Notes under the pieces: model-generated
What the model saw: the letters and a program-made list of their open reading frames with translations, nothing else
Told to the model about the DNA's origin: nothing
The model's database searches: none
Position numbers and translations under genes: made by a program
Shown: one piece after another, positions 42,365-51,952 of the stretch
How positions within the stretch are numbered: the first letter of the stretch is position 1
How the letters are laid out: every line of letters starts with the position of its first letter
Assembly (NCBI GenBank): GCA_963667315.1
Contig: OY763325.1
Span: 1,364,001-1,428,000, forward strand
DNA: 64,000 nt
DNA from: DAINPP01 sp963667315
Lineage (GTDB): Bacteria; Thermotogota; Thermotogae; MWEM01
Direction: 5' to 3'

Positions 42365-43444
42365 TTAATCCATATGTCTGACTTTCACGACTTCTTTTAT
42401 ATTGATTGTTCGCTCTTTTGATAAATCTATCCGGTGTTCAACCCCATTTCTTACAACACTAACAACCGGCCTTGAAATAGCACCTCTTTTATTCCCAACA
42501 ACTATCGCATTTTCGCCGGTCGACAAGATGAGTTTTGTATTAACGGGATATAGACCAAAAGCCTTTAGAAAAAGATGCACCATATCCGGATCAAACATTT
42601 TCTTTGCCTGTTTAACGATGAAACTCGTTGCCTCATACGGCTCCCAGGCTGTTTTATACGGTCTGATGGTGGTCAGCGCATCATATACATCCGCAACCAT
42701 CAACAATCTGCCTTCAAACGGAATATCCTTCCCTGAAAGATTATCCAGATACCCTTTGCCATCCCATCTCTCATGATGACACTTGATCGTGTTCAGAACC
42801 GATTGATCTTCGATTCCTGACAGTATCGCTATTCCGTGCCCATACCCGGGATGTTTTTTGATGATATCAAATTCCACATTTTTTAATTTTTCACGGCTTT
42901 TCAGAATTTCAGGGGGAATCCAAAGTTTTCCCATATCATGAAGCAGACCGCCAAGTGTTATCTTTTCTATCTTCTCACGGTCTTTATTAAAATATTCAGT
43001 TGCCAGTATCGTTCCTATGATCGACACATTGACCTGATGCGTAAAGGTATAATCATCGAATTGTTTCAATTTAACAAGAGAGGGAACGACATATTCGCCA
43101 TAACTTTCAATAATTTCCGTTGTAATCTCGTCACTGATCTCTTCCGATTTTTCCACATCAATTCGTCCCTCTTTCAGTGTGGAATCACAAATACTGGAAA
43201 GATCCGAAGAAAATTCATGCAATTTTTCCTCAGTTATCATTTCATGAGCCTCTTCGTTAATTTCATTCTTAACGAATACGGAAACCCAATCTATTCCTCT
43301 CATATGAAGTTTTCCTACAATATCTTCGGTGATGATTTCACCGTTCTTTACGATCACATCACTTGAAGAGGTACCCACTATCGTTTCAGCAAGAATTTCA
43401 CCATTTGTTAGCTCATCTGTTTTTTTCCATTTTATCAATTTCAA
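42365..43444 (-). CDS. HD-GYP domain protein, intact catalytic motifs
   Basis: A 359-residue cytoplasmic protein with an N-terminal domain of about 120 residues and an HD-GYP domain: HQVN, HDMGK, KHPGYGHGIAIL, CHHERWDGKGY, ADVYDALTTIRPY. HD-GYP enzymes hydrolyse cyclic di-GMP. A C-terminal extension (GENAIVVGNKRGAISRPVV) of about 60 residues is shared with the next protein. The start is a TTG at 43444, close after GAGG, or the next in-frame TTG at 43438. It overlaps the upstream paralogue by 32 nt. Confidence 0.85.
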   Translation of the reverse strand: MKLIKWKKTDELTNGEILAETIVGTSSSDVIVKNGEIITEDIVGKLHMRGIDWVSVFVKNEINEEAHEMITEEKLHEFSSDLSSICDSTLKEGRIDVEKSEEISDEITTEIIESYGEYVVPSLVKLKQFDDYTFTHQVNVSIIGTILATEYFNKDREKIEKITLGGLLHDMGKLWIPPEILKSREKLKNVEFDIIKKHPGYGHGIAILSGIEDQSVLNTIKCHHERWDGKGYLDNLSGKDIPFEGRLLMVADVYDALTTIRPYKTAWEPYEATSFIVKQAKKMFDPDMVHLFLKAFGLYPVNTKLILSTGENAIVVGNKRGAISRPVVSVVRNGVEHRIDLSKERTINIKEVVKVRHMD

Positions 43445-44564
43445 GCACCTCGGTAATGAATAATTCAGGGTGATCTTCTAATTGTATTTCATTTTCGTCT
43501 ACAAGGATAAGCGGTCTTCCTATCGAATTCCCGCCTTTTGAAATGACCATTCCCAATTTTCCGTTGTTCAACCTGACAACAGTACCGGTTGGGTACAAAC
43601 CAATTATCTGAACAAAAGCTTTGACAACATCCGGATCAAAGAGATTTTTCGAATTCGACACAATCCACTTGAGTGCCGTGTGCGGATCCATTTTCCCTTT
43701 CCCATCAACACTTGTAATCAAAGTATCATAGGCATCCGGAACGGCCATTAGTCTTGAAATTTCATTGATATTCTTTCCTTTGGCTCCCATCGGAAATCCT
43801 TTACCGTCATATCTTTCATGATGTTCCATAATCGCATTTTCTTCTGATTTATCAAGAAAACCAGGGGAAACTTTATTGATGATTTTAATCCCCAAAATAG
43901 GATGGATCTTGATTCGGTTTAAATCTGTCGATTTTTTATATTGATCAAAGACATCTTCAATATAATTCAGTCCTTTTTCCTTTTGAGCGTAAATCAGACC
44001 GATATCATGCAAAAGGGAAACCTTTGCAAGTTTAAGGAGAGCATGTCTCATTACACCCATTGATTTCCCAAGTACACATGCAATGATTGCCGTGTTGATA
44101 CCATGTTTTATGATAAAACCGGATGCGACATCCGTCATAAAATTAAAGACATTCGAATTGCTTTTCAATACTTCATTCACCAGCTCATTACTGAGATTGA
44201 CCACTTCGTTAGTCTGAAAGGTGTTGTTCTGTACAAACGATTTTGTAACCGTTTCAAATCTGGATATTGATTCATGATATTTCTCATCTGAAACAATTAA
44301 AGGCAATTCCGGTGCAAGAAACGGTTCGGCTTCCCGTGAATATTCATCCTCAATATTAAGAATTAAATCATCATCCACGACATTTTCTTCGGACTGACGT
44401 ATCGGCACCCAGAGAACATCTCTGTTCTTCAGATAATTAATGGTCTTTGAATCAAGTATTGCAGATTTCTGAGCCAGCAGAACAAAACTGTTTGGATCAA
44501 AAACATCATCACCACAGATTTCCCCTGCCTTTACTTCCTCAACACTTTTCCAGACTATTTTCAA
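43413..44564 (-). CDS. HD-GYP-like protein with altered HDxGK motif
   Basis: A 383-residue paralogue of the neighbouring HD-GYP protein: same N-terminal opening (WKSVEEVKAGEICGDDVF), an HD domain, and the same C-terminal extension (NNGKLGMVISKGGNSIGRPLI). The metal motif is HDIGL instead of HDIGK, and VPDAYDTL replaces VADVYDAL, while HHERYDGKGFP is kept. It may be a weak enzyme or a c-di-GMP receptor partner of the intact copy. The start overlaps the M16 gene stop by 4 nt. Tandem duplication is evident from the shared layout. Confidence 0.83.
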   Translation of the reverse strand: MKIVWKSVEEVKAGEICGDDVFDPNSFVLLAQKSAILDSKTINYLKNRDVLWVPIRQSEENVVDDDLILNIEDEYSREAEPFLAPELPLIVSDEKYHESISRFETVTKSFVQNNTFQTNEVVNLSNELVNEVLKSNSNVFNFMTDVASGFIIKHGINTAIIACVLGKSMGVMRHALLKLAKVSLLHDIGLIYAQKEKGLNYIEDVFDQYKKSTDLNRIKIHPILGIKIINKVSPGFLDKSEENAIMEHHERYDGKGFPMGAKGKNINEISRLMAVPDAYDTLITSVDGKGKMDPHTALKWIVSNSKNLFDPDVVKAFVQIIGLYPTGTVVRLNNGKLGMVISKGGNSIGRPLILVDENEIQLEDHPELFITEVLEIDKMEKNR

Positions 44565-45886
44565 AGAATTATCCCCTTTTCATCCCATTCTTTATGATAG
44601 ATTTCAGAAGCACTCTTTTTTGGGGCAACGATACTCATCACCCATTCTTTTGTAAAATATCTGTCCATGACACTTTGTATCTGTCGCTCATTCACCGCAT
44701 CAATTCGCTCTACCATCTTTTCCACCGAAAGAGGCGAATCGAATGCAAGACCCGTATCCAGATTTCTCATCATGGTTGAATAAGTACTTTCCGTTGAAAG
44801 GAGTAATTTCCCTTTCAATCTCTCTTTACCATAATTGATTTCATGAGTGGTGATCCCTTTTCTCATAATCTTTCTCAATTCATTCATCAATTCCGTGATC
44901 AGTGTTTTGTACCTTTCGGGTGTTGTCGCCGCATAGACAAAAAACAGCCCCCCTTCCGGATAACTAATCAGACCGGAATCGACCGTATAAACGAGTCCAA
45001 GCTCTTCTCTAAGTCTGTTGAAAAGCTTCGAACTCATTCCACCACCAAGAACTGTATTCAATACCTGAAAGGCATTAAAATCCTTATCCCTTCTTGAAGG
45101 TGCTTCAATCCCAACAAGCATATGCAACTGTTTTAAATCCTCTTTTTCGGTAATCGACATAAACTTTCCGGGCTGATAAATCAGAGACTCCCTTTCTTTA
45201 ACAGGTCCTTCATTTTCAAAATCCTCAAGATTTTGTATAAAATCATCGGTATAATTCCCCGCTATCGAAAAAACCATGTTCGATGGAACATACTCACCTC
45301 TGTAAAAATCAACAAGATCGTCTCTACTCATATCTGAAACAGTTTCCAAATTCCCGAGAACCGGTTTCCCATATCTCGATTGTCCCCAAATATTCTGAAA
45401 AAATTGTTCATAAACAGTATCAGAAGGATCATCATCAGCAGCTGATATCTCTTCAAGAACAACTTGTTTTTCAAGATCAAAAAGGTCCTTCTTAAAAGAT
45501 GCTCCACTGCACAAATCTTTCAGAATTGCAATGGCAGCATCGGATTGAGCATCAGGAACACGTGCGAAATAAACTGTATTTTCCTTACCTGTAAAGGCGT
45601 TTAGCGTCCCACCAACTCTCTCTATGGGTTCTTTCAATTCAATAGCGGTTCTATCTTTTGTTCCCTTAAAAACCATATGCTCCGTAAAATGCGCCGCACC
45701 TGAAACATCAGCAGGTTCATTGGATGAACCTGCCTTTACTGCGATACTGAGGCTTACGGATCTCACGCCTTGCATCTGTTGTGAGAATATCTGCATGCCA
45801 TTGGGCATAATGGTCTTAACAGCGGCTGGTCTGTTTTCTCTATCAGACAGATTGCCTAAAATGCTGTTCCCCGTATCAGTTGCCAC
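44561..45886 (-). CDS. M16-family zinc peptidase
   Basis: About 441 residues from a GTG at 45886, 4 nt after the pnp stop and well spaced from AGGAAGTG; the open frame extends upstream into pnp but has no support there. The inverted zinc motif HFTEH lies near residue 50 in GAAHFTEHMVFKGT, with the downstream Glu in VVLEEISAADDDPSD. This is the standalone processing-peptidase-like form (as in Bacillus MlpA) that degrades or processes peptides in the cytoplasm. The pnp-M16 pairing is common in Thermotogota and Bacillota. Confidence 0.9.
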   Translation of the reverse strand: MATDTGNSILGNLSDRENRPAAVKTIMPNGMQIFSQQMQGVRSVSLSIAVKAGSSNEPADVSGAAHFTEHMVFKGTKDRTAIELKEPIERVGGTLNAFTGKENTVYFARVPDAQSDAAIAILKDLCSGASFKKDLFDLEKQVVLEEISAADDDPSDTVYEQFFQNIWGQSRYGKPVLGNLETVSDMSRDDLVDFYRGEYVPSNMVFSIAGNYTDDFIQNLEDFENEGPVKERESLIYQPGKFMSITEKEDLKQLHMLVGIEAPSRRDKDFNAFQVLNTVLGGGMSSKLFNRLREELGLVYTVDSGLISYPEGGLFFVYAATTPERYKTLITELMNELRKIMRKGITTHEINYGKERLKGKLLLSTESTYSTMMRNLDTGLAFDSPLSVEKMVERIDAVNERQIQSVMDRYFTKEWVMSIVAPKKSASEIYHKEWDEKGIIL

Positions 45887-45890
45887 ATAA

Positions 45891-48050
45891 TCACTTCCTG
45901 TTGTTATCTCTTTTTCTGTCAGAGTTTCTTCTTGGTCTGCTACCTGAATTTGACTTTTTCTTTTCCACACCAGGTTGTCTCAAATCAATTTTTCCCTGAT
46001 CACCCTTGGAATAGATAACTTCAAGTTCATCACCCATCTTGAATTTTGCTGAAGGATCTTTCACATAGCCATCCATGCTGGACACGTGGAGCAGTCCGGT
46101 CTTCCCCGGTGCAATCTCTACAAATACGCCGTATTTTTCAATTCTGGTGACTTTACCTTTATATGTCTTTTCATCTTCAAGCGGTTCAATCATCATTTTG
46201 ATATAATCGGCAGCAGCGTTACTCTTCTTTGCATTGTCTCCGTATATGTTAACCTTTCCCTTTTCATCATCGAGATCGATCTTAACATCAAACTCGGCTG
46301 TGATTGCCTTTATTGTCTTTCCCCCCGGTCCGATTATTTCTCCAATGGAACTGGAAGGAATATCAAATGATATGGCTACCGGTGCATATTCAGAAAGGGT
46401 TTCATTCGGTGTTTCGATGGTATCGTACATCAGACCAAGAATATGCATTCTACCTTCTTTTGCCTGATCAAGGGCCTTAGCCATGATTTCTCTACTAATC
46501 CCACTGACTTTAACATCCATCTGGAATCCTGTGATCCCGTCTCTTGTACCAGCAACTTTAAAGTCCATATCACCAAGATGGTCCTCAATCCCAAGGATAT
46601 CTGAAAGGATGACCGTGTCATCTTCTTCCATAATCATTCCCATCGCAATACCGGCAACATGCTTTGAAACTGGAACCCCCGCCTGCATAAGTGAAAGGGA
46701 ACCTGAACAGATCGTCGCCATTGAGGAGGACCCGTTTGACTCAAGAATTTCTGAAACAATTCTAATCGTGTAAGGGAAGTCTTCAAAAGTGGGGAGAATC
46801 GCCTTAACAGATCGTTCCGCAAGATGTCCGTGACCGACTTCTCTTCTTGATACACCTCTCAATCGCTTGACCTCGCCAACTGAAAATGGTGGGAAATTAT
46901 AATGAAGCATAAAGTTCTTTTCAGCATTTTCGTAAATGGAATCAATATACTGAACATCTTTCCCGCTTCCCAGTGTAACGATTCCCAGACTCTGTGTTTC
47001 TCCTCTTGTAAACAGTGAAGAACCGTGTACTCTCGGCAGAATATCAAGTTCACAGGTAATCGGTCTGATTGTATACGGATCTCTGCCATCAGATCTTTTT
47101 TTCTCTTCAATAATCGTTCTTCTCATGATATTTTTAAGGATCTCTTCATAGCAACTCGCGGCAAGCCCTGCTTTTTCTCCTACTTCATCTTCTTCATAAG
47201 TTTCAAGGAATGCGTCAAGAATCTGCTCTTTGTATTCACCGAGTGCTTTTTCTGTAGCCTTCTTACCTTCAGTTAAAAGTCTTTTTTTAAGTTCATCTCT
47301 ATCCACAAGTGTTTCAAGTCTTTCTTTTTCTTCATCGGAAAGATCAACAACTTCAAATGCCATCTTTTCTTTGGAACCGATTTCAGCTACAACCTGTTCC
47401 TGGAAATCACACATTTGTTTAATTGCATCATGTGCAGCATCCAGAGCCTCAAGCATAAGCACCTCGCTGACTTCTTTCCCCTCACCTTCAACCATAACGA
47501 TTGCCTCTTTTGAACCGGCAACTGTCAGATCAATCAAACTGTTTTCAAGTTGCTCTTCAGATGGGAAAACAACAGGTTTACCATCAACATAACCAACTTT
47601 GACACCTGCAACAACACCTTCAAATGGAATATCTGAAAGGTTGAGTGCCATTGATGCACCAAAAATCCCAAGTATGTCAGCAGGATTACTTTCATCTATC
47701 GAAAGAACCGTCGCAATAACCTGTACTTCATTTCTGAAACCTTCAGGAAAAAGGGGTCTTATCGGTCTGTCAATCTGTCTTGCGGCAAGAATTGATGTAT
47801 CTCCCGGTCTGCCTTCTCTTTTTAAATAACCTCCGGGAATCTTTCCTGAAGAGTAAAATTTTTCCTGGAACTCAACTGTAAGCGGGAAGAAATCCCCTCC
47901 TGATGCAGTTTTCATTCCATTTGCAGTAACAAGCACAACCGTATCGCCGAGTCTGACTACTGCAGAACCAGCGGACTGTTTTGCCATTCGTCCATGTTCA
48001 ACAGAAAGTTCTATTCCGCTGATCGTAGTTTTCCATTGCTTAAAAGCCAC
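45891..48050 (-). CDS. pnp: Polynucleotide phosphorylase
   Basis: A 719-residue PNPase (EC 2.7.7.8), the 3'-5' phosphorolytic exoribonuclease of RNA decay. Two RNase PH domains (about 10-140 and 310-540) flank the helical linker, with the active-site GGDFFPLTVEFQEKFYSSGKIPGG loop and RRDGRxPYTIRP-like SDGRDPYTIRP. A KH domain (IIGPGGKTIKAI, about 555-600) and an S1 domain (about 620-690) follow, then a basic tail (SRPRRNSDRKR). The start is a GTG with AAGGAGA. It heads a run with M16, HD-GYP and L9-NYN genes. Confidence 0.95.
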   Translation of the reverse strand: MAFKQWKTTISGIELSVEHGRMAKQSAGSAVVRLGDTVVLVTANGMKTASGGDFFPLTVEFQEKFYSSGKIPGGYLKREGRPGDTSILAARQIDRPIRPLFPEGFRNEVQVIATVLSIDESNPADILGIFGASMALNLSDIPFEGVVAGVKVGYVDGKPVVFPSEEQLENSLIDLTVAGSKEAIVMVEGEGKEVSEVLMLEALDAAHDAIKQMCDFQEQVVAEIGSKEKMAFEVVDLSDEEKERLETLVDRDELKKRLLTEGKKATEKALGEYKEQILDAFLETYEEDEVGEKAGLAASCYEEILKNIMRRTIIEEKKRSDGRDPYTIRPITCELDILPRVHGSSLFTRGETQSLGIVTLGSGKDVQYIDSIYENAEKNFMLHYNFPPFSVGEVKRLRGVSRREVGHGHLAERSVKAILPTFEDFPYTIRIVSEILESNGSSSMATICSGSLSLMQAGVPVSKHVAGIAMGMIMEEDDTVILSDILGIEDHLGDMDFKVAGTRDGITGFQMDVKVSGISREIMAKALDQAKEGRMHILGLMYDTIETPNETLSEYAPVAISFDIPSSSIGEIIGPGGKTIKAITAEFDVKIDLDDEKGKVNIYGDNAKKSNAAADYIKMMIEPLEDEKTYKGKVTRIEKYGVFVEIAPGKTGLLHVSSMDGYVKDPSAKFKMGDELEVIYSKGDQGKIDLRQPGVEKKKSNSGSRPRRNSDRKRDNNRK

Positions 48051-48105
48051 TGTTACATCTCCTTTCGTCTACAATCGTGTCGTATTTATTCACAACGTGA
48101 CGCTA

Positions 48106-48111
48106 ATTATA
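48106..48111 (-). promoter_or_regulatory. Possible pnp promoter -10
   Basis: TATAAT on the minus strand, about 56 nt upstream of the GTG start. A small hairpin (GAGG/CCTC, 48119-48132) overlaps the end of the upstream gene. No good -35 was found, so pnp may also be read from the rng/GH57 promoter. Confidence 0.4.
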
Positions 48112-48130
48112 AATTTTAGAGGTTCAACCC

Positions 48131-50215
48131 TCATATTTCTTCAATTTTGATCTTTGTTTCAGTTTCAAATGTCGTCATCGGTTCTGATTTAAACCGATAA
48201 ACAGGTGTTACACTGGTTGTCTGGTAAATCTTTTCATAGCCATTCTCAGAGTATGAAACGGTGTAAACCGGAAAATACCAGAATTCGACTTCCTCATCAG
48301 GCTGAAAGGAAATATTAATCCCTTCATAATCGCTTCTGAGACCGAAAAGCGTCGTCTTAACTTTTCCGATATCCTTGATATTCATATGATCAAATTCAGT
48401 AGAGTATATATATCTCTCATCGGAATCATCTGAAAGCATGTTGAGGTTAAATTCACATCCGTAAAAAACAGGGATATTGTGCATCGATAAGTTTGTGATT
48501 TTGTTTTTAAGCAGCAGTCCGTCTTCATCAAAGACAATCTCTTTCTCAACTCTTATTGGCACCCAAAGAGAACCATGCCAGATATGTCCATCCCGTGTCA
48601 ATCTTATCCCACCATGCTCTTTGTCGATGATTTCATAATCATAGAATTGATTGGTAAAATCACCCTGTTCGGGATATCGACATCTTGAATATTTTTCAAG
48701 TGTACTCCACTCTCCCAGGAAGTGATCCAGTAATGAAAATCTCTCATACCAATCATAATTCAGTAATTTTTCAAGACCTTTTTCCTTCGTCAGAAAACTT
48801 CCCATTCCGCCTTCTTCTGCGGTCTTAGCATTCGACATTTTTTCATGATAGGGCTCGTAACGCCTTGTGAGATTGTTCATTAAATTAATCCCTTTGTTTT
48901 TTAAAGACAATTCAAAGATACGCCCACCGTTTGAAGGGGAGATACCCAACGTCAGCCATTTATTGTTGATCAGTATCTCATCATGCCCGTCGATATCGAT
49001 ATCTTTTATCTCGATATCGACAAAATCCTGCTCACCGTATTTGATCGCGTCAATTTCCCTATTCAATGCAATAAGGTTTTTATACACATCTGCACGCAGA
49101 TTCGGAACATACAATCCCCCGAAATAGCCATGCCAGTATGCATCATTCGCCTGCGATCTGAGCAGCTTATCATAGATATCATCACATGCATCTTCCGGAA
49201 CCTGTGAACTGAGATGCAGCATCTTTTTATGCATTAAATTTGATTCAGTATATTTAGCAAGGAAAGTACGCCAGAATCCTGTTTTCAGGAACATGGAAAA
49301 TCTCTCATACTCACCTTTCTTCTTGATCTCACCTTCAAGTCTTTCGTAATGGGTTCTCGCTCGACTCGGTAACGCCCAGCTCATCATCTCAGGATATGAA
49401 GAATCGGGAATATAGGTTCTGCCTCTTGAAGGGGCTTCAGATACATAGCCTTCAAATGTTGTTGTTTTTAACCAGTGAGATTCTTCACCGATTTTAGTAA
49501 AAAATTCTTCAAGCCACTTCTGGCGATTGATTAATTCATCAGTCCCCGGCCAATTCCCGAATTTTTCACCGTCATCAAACATCAGATACATGTTCTGCCC
49601 GCTCTCCGATGCCCTTTCCTGAAGGTAATTGATAGAATCTTCAATTTCATGAAAAGGAATGAGATATCTGAGTCTCTTATTAATCGGGAAGATTTTTAGC
49701 GGAAAGCCCTGATCTTCCGTCATAAAATAACCATTCAATTCATCTTCATAATTACCGGCATTTTTAAAGTGATCATCATCCAGGGCGACATATTCAATCC
49801 CCATCGTTGCCAGTGTCGATACGAGAGAAGGTTCCCATATTCTTTCCGGAAGCCATAATCCCTTTGCTTTATACCCAAAAAGGTTCATGAGAAGTTTATT
49901 CATTTTTTCTATCTGCTTAACTCTGTCCTTCAACGGTATAACAGACATAACCGGCTCATAATAACCGCCGGTAAACAATTCAATTTGAGAACGATTCAAC
50001 ATCGTCTTAATACGCTTTATCATCTGAGGATAATTTTCATTCAGATAACTTAATAATGGACCGCTGTAATGTAGAACAGCCTTTATGTTCGGGAATTTAA
50101 AAAGTGTATCAATAAACGGTTTATACGCATTGGTAACAGCTTCCTCAAATACAAATTTAAAATTACCCGCAGGCTGATGATTGTGAACTCCGAATATAAA
50201 TTGAATCTTCCTCAC
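48131..50215 (-). CDS. GH57 4-alpha-glucanotransferase / alpha-amylase
   Basis: A 694-residue glycoside hydrolase of family 57 with its five regions: HNHQP near residue 16, GGYYEPVM, WLPERIWEPSL with the catalytic Glu nucleophile near residue 124-128, MFDDGEKFG with the acid/base Asp, and a C-terminal beta-sandwich (about 390-690) typical of the Thermococcus litoralis 4-alpha-glucanotransferase type. It acts on maltodextrin or glycogen in the cytoplasm. The start is a GTG with AGAGGTGA. It lies between rng and pnp, an unusual place for a carbohydrate enzyme, with 13 nt to rng. Confidence 0.9.
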   Translation of the reverse strand: MRKIQFIFGVHNHQPAGNFKFVFEEAVTNAYKPFIDTLFKFPNIKAVLHYSGPLLSYLNENYPQMIKRIKTMLNRSQIELFTGGYYEPVMSVIPLKDRVKQIEKMNKLLMNLFGYKAKGLWLPERIWEPSLVSTLATMGIEYVALDDDHFKNAGNYEDELNGYFMTEDQGFPLKIFPINKRLRYLIPFHEIEDSINYLQERASESGQNMYLMFDDGEKFGNWPGTDELINRQKWLEEFFTKIGEESHWLKTTTFEGYVSEAPSRGRTYIPDSSYPEMMSWALPSRARTHYERLEGEIKKKGEYERFSMFLKTGFWRTFLAKYTESNLMHKKMLHLSSQVPEDACDDIYDKLLRSQANDAYWHGYFGGLYVPNLRADVYKNLIALNREIDAIKYGEQDFVDIEIKDIDIDGHDEILINNKWLTLGISPSNGGRIFELSLKNKGINLMNNLTRRYEPYHEKMSNAKTAEEGGMGSFLTKEKGLEKLLNYDWYERFSLLDHFLGEWSTLEKYSRCRYPEQGDFTNQFYDYEIIDKEHGGIRLTRDGHIWHGSLWVPIRVEKEIVFDEDGLLLKNKITNLSMHNIPVFYGCEFNLNMLSDDSDERYIYSTEFDHMNIKDIGKVKTTLFGLRSDYEGINISFQPDEEVEFWYFPVYTVSYSENGYEKIYQTTSVTPVYRFKSEPMTTFETETKIKIEEI

Positions 50216-50228
50216 AGCTATTCACCTC

Positions 50229-51671
50229 TCAAGCTTTTTTCTTGTATTTTATGTCGTATCCGTTTGGATCTTTTCTTGTAAAATCTATATCCATACTTTC
50301 AAATTTCGTTTTTTCAAGTACGGACTCACGCCACTCCTTGTTTAAATATCCCGAAAGACTCCAGTGAAGGTTAAGATAAATCCCGTTAATATCCTTCATT
50401 CCCTTTGCCTGATCCATCTCATCTGAGATCATCTTTAACATTCGTTTTGGAGATAAAACAAGCCCTTCACCATGACATACAGGACATTTTTCAAAAAGAA
50501 GCTCTTCAACCGGTGGCGAGGTCCTCTTACGTGTAATTTCTACCAATCCGAGTTTTGTAAAGCCCATAACAGCTGTTTTCGCCTTATCTTTCTTGATTTC
50601 TTCATTTAAGACCTTCAAAACGGTCATCCTGTCATTTTCCTGTTCCATATCGATAAAATCTACGATGATAATGCCGCTGAGATTTCTCAACCGCATCTGT
50701 CTTGCGACTTCGCGTGCCGCCTGCACATTTGTTTCAAGTGCCATATCTCTCGTATTGGTACTGGATATATTACTACCCGAGTTGATGTCTATAATACTGA
50801 ACGCCTCTGTTCTATCGACAACCAGCCAGCCGCCGCAATCAAGATTGATCTTTCTCGAATAAAGTGACTCAAGCTGTTCCGTTACATTATAGACGTCAAA
50901 AATATCTCCTTTACACATTCTGAGCTTTCCGCGAATCGGCTTCTTGTCAAAATCCTTCAGAATCATGTCCAGTTTGTTGTACATTTCCTTTGAATTTGTC
51001 ACAACCTCATCGACGGTTGAATCGTATTTTTCGCGCATCAGATAATCCAGTATCTCCGCTTCATCATGAAGGATTCTGGGTTTTTTATAACGCTGGAAGG
51101 ATTTGTAAACTTCTTCCCACTTTTTCTTAAGGGTTCTGTATTCATGTTCGAGATCGTCAATATCGATGTTTTGAGCAACGGTTCTGATGATGATACCGGA
51201 ATCTTTTACAACTTTCGACATATGACTGTGCAACCTTTTCCTTTCAGCCGCACTCTCAATTTTTTTAGACACCCCTACGCTTCTTGAAAAAGGCATAAAC
51301 ACAAGATGTCGACCTGCAAGACCAATATTCGTGGTAACCTGCGGTCCTTTCGTCCCGATAGGATCTTTTTTTGCCTGAACGATAATCTTTTTCCCTTTTT
51401 CGGGTACTACGCACTTTTTCCTAGCTTCCCTGCTGCCCAAAGATGCCTTGATAAAGTCCTTGTTTCTCAAAAAAGCATTCTTGGATTTTCCAATATCAAT
51501 AAAGGAAGCATCAAGGCTGCTCACATAATTCTCTACTTTTCCGAGGAAAATATTGCCTGTAATACTTTCATTGTCCATTTCCTCAAGATGGAGTTCTACC
51601 AAATGATCACCTTCAAGGACGGCAATCATGATCTCGTCTTGAAAGTTACCCACCAATATCCTTTTAATCAA
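50229..51671 (-). CDS. rng: Ribonuclease E/G
   Basis: A 480-residue RNase G-type endoribonuclease: S1 domain (about 37-120), RNase H-like region and catalytic DNase-I-like part with the metal ligands Asp295 (IIDINSGS) and Asp338 (IVDFIDME), and the zinc-link cysteines CPVC (Cys396, 399). It starts 5'-end-dependent RNA decay and rRNA processing. The start is uncertain: the TTG at 51671 lacks a ribosome site, while AGAGGTGA (51703-51696) is perfectly spaced only for an in-frame ATA at 51689 (or ATT at 51683). The leader is long and hairpin-rich. Confidence 0.93.
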   Translation of the reverse strand: MIKRILVGNFQDEIMIAVLEGDHLVELHLEEMDNESITGNIFLGKVENYVSSLDASFIDIGKSKNAFLRNKDFIKASLGSREARKKCVVPEKGKKIIVQAKKDPIGTKGPQVTTNIGLAGRHLVFMPFSRSVGVSKKIESAAERKRLHSHMSKVVKDSGIIIRTVAQNIDIDDLEHEYRTLKKKWEEVYKSFQRYKKPRILHDEAEILDYLMREKYDSTVDEVVTNSKEMYNKLDMILKDFDKKPIRGKLRMCKGDIFDVYNVTEQLESLYSRKINLDCGGWLVVDRTEAFSIIDINSGSNISSTNTRDMALETNVQAAREVARQMRLRNLSGIIIVDFIDMEQENDRMTVLKVLNEEIKKDKAKTAVMGFTKLGLVEITRKRTSPPVEELLFEKCPVCHGEGLVLSPKRMLKMISDEMDQAKGMKDINGIYLNLHWSLSGYLNKEWRESVLEKTKFESMDIDFTRKDPNGYDIKYKKKA

Positions 51672-51862
51672 AGGGTTGGAAATTACTATTTCTCTTCACC
51701 TCTCTATAAATCTATAATTTGAATAAAATTATATATATCATATACATTAATCACATTTAATCCATCAGAATGTTTTGGTTAAATATAACTGCACTCTGCA
51801 GTTTATAACAGGTTTTAAAACAACCCATTTCAGCACCGCTGAAATTGTACTTCTTTATTATA
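51672..51862 (-). promoter_or_regulatory. rng promoter and structured 5' leader
   Basis: TATAAT (51862-51857) predicts a start near 51850 and a leader of about 180 nt. Two perfect hairpins are read in the RNA: ATTTCAGC/GCTGAAAT with a 3-nt loop (51827-51845), only about 5 nt from the 5' end, and AACTGCA/TGCAGTT with a 3-nt loop (51787-51803). Autoregulated cleavage by RNase G, as known for E. coli rne, is a reasonable inference. Confidence 0.6.
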
Positions 51863-51952
51863 TCGTAAATCACAAAAAAAAAGAAACAAAAAAGGAAAGA
51901 TTTAATCAAATCAATTCAGATAAATTTGCAGATAAAGAAATGTAAAGAAAAT

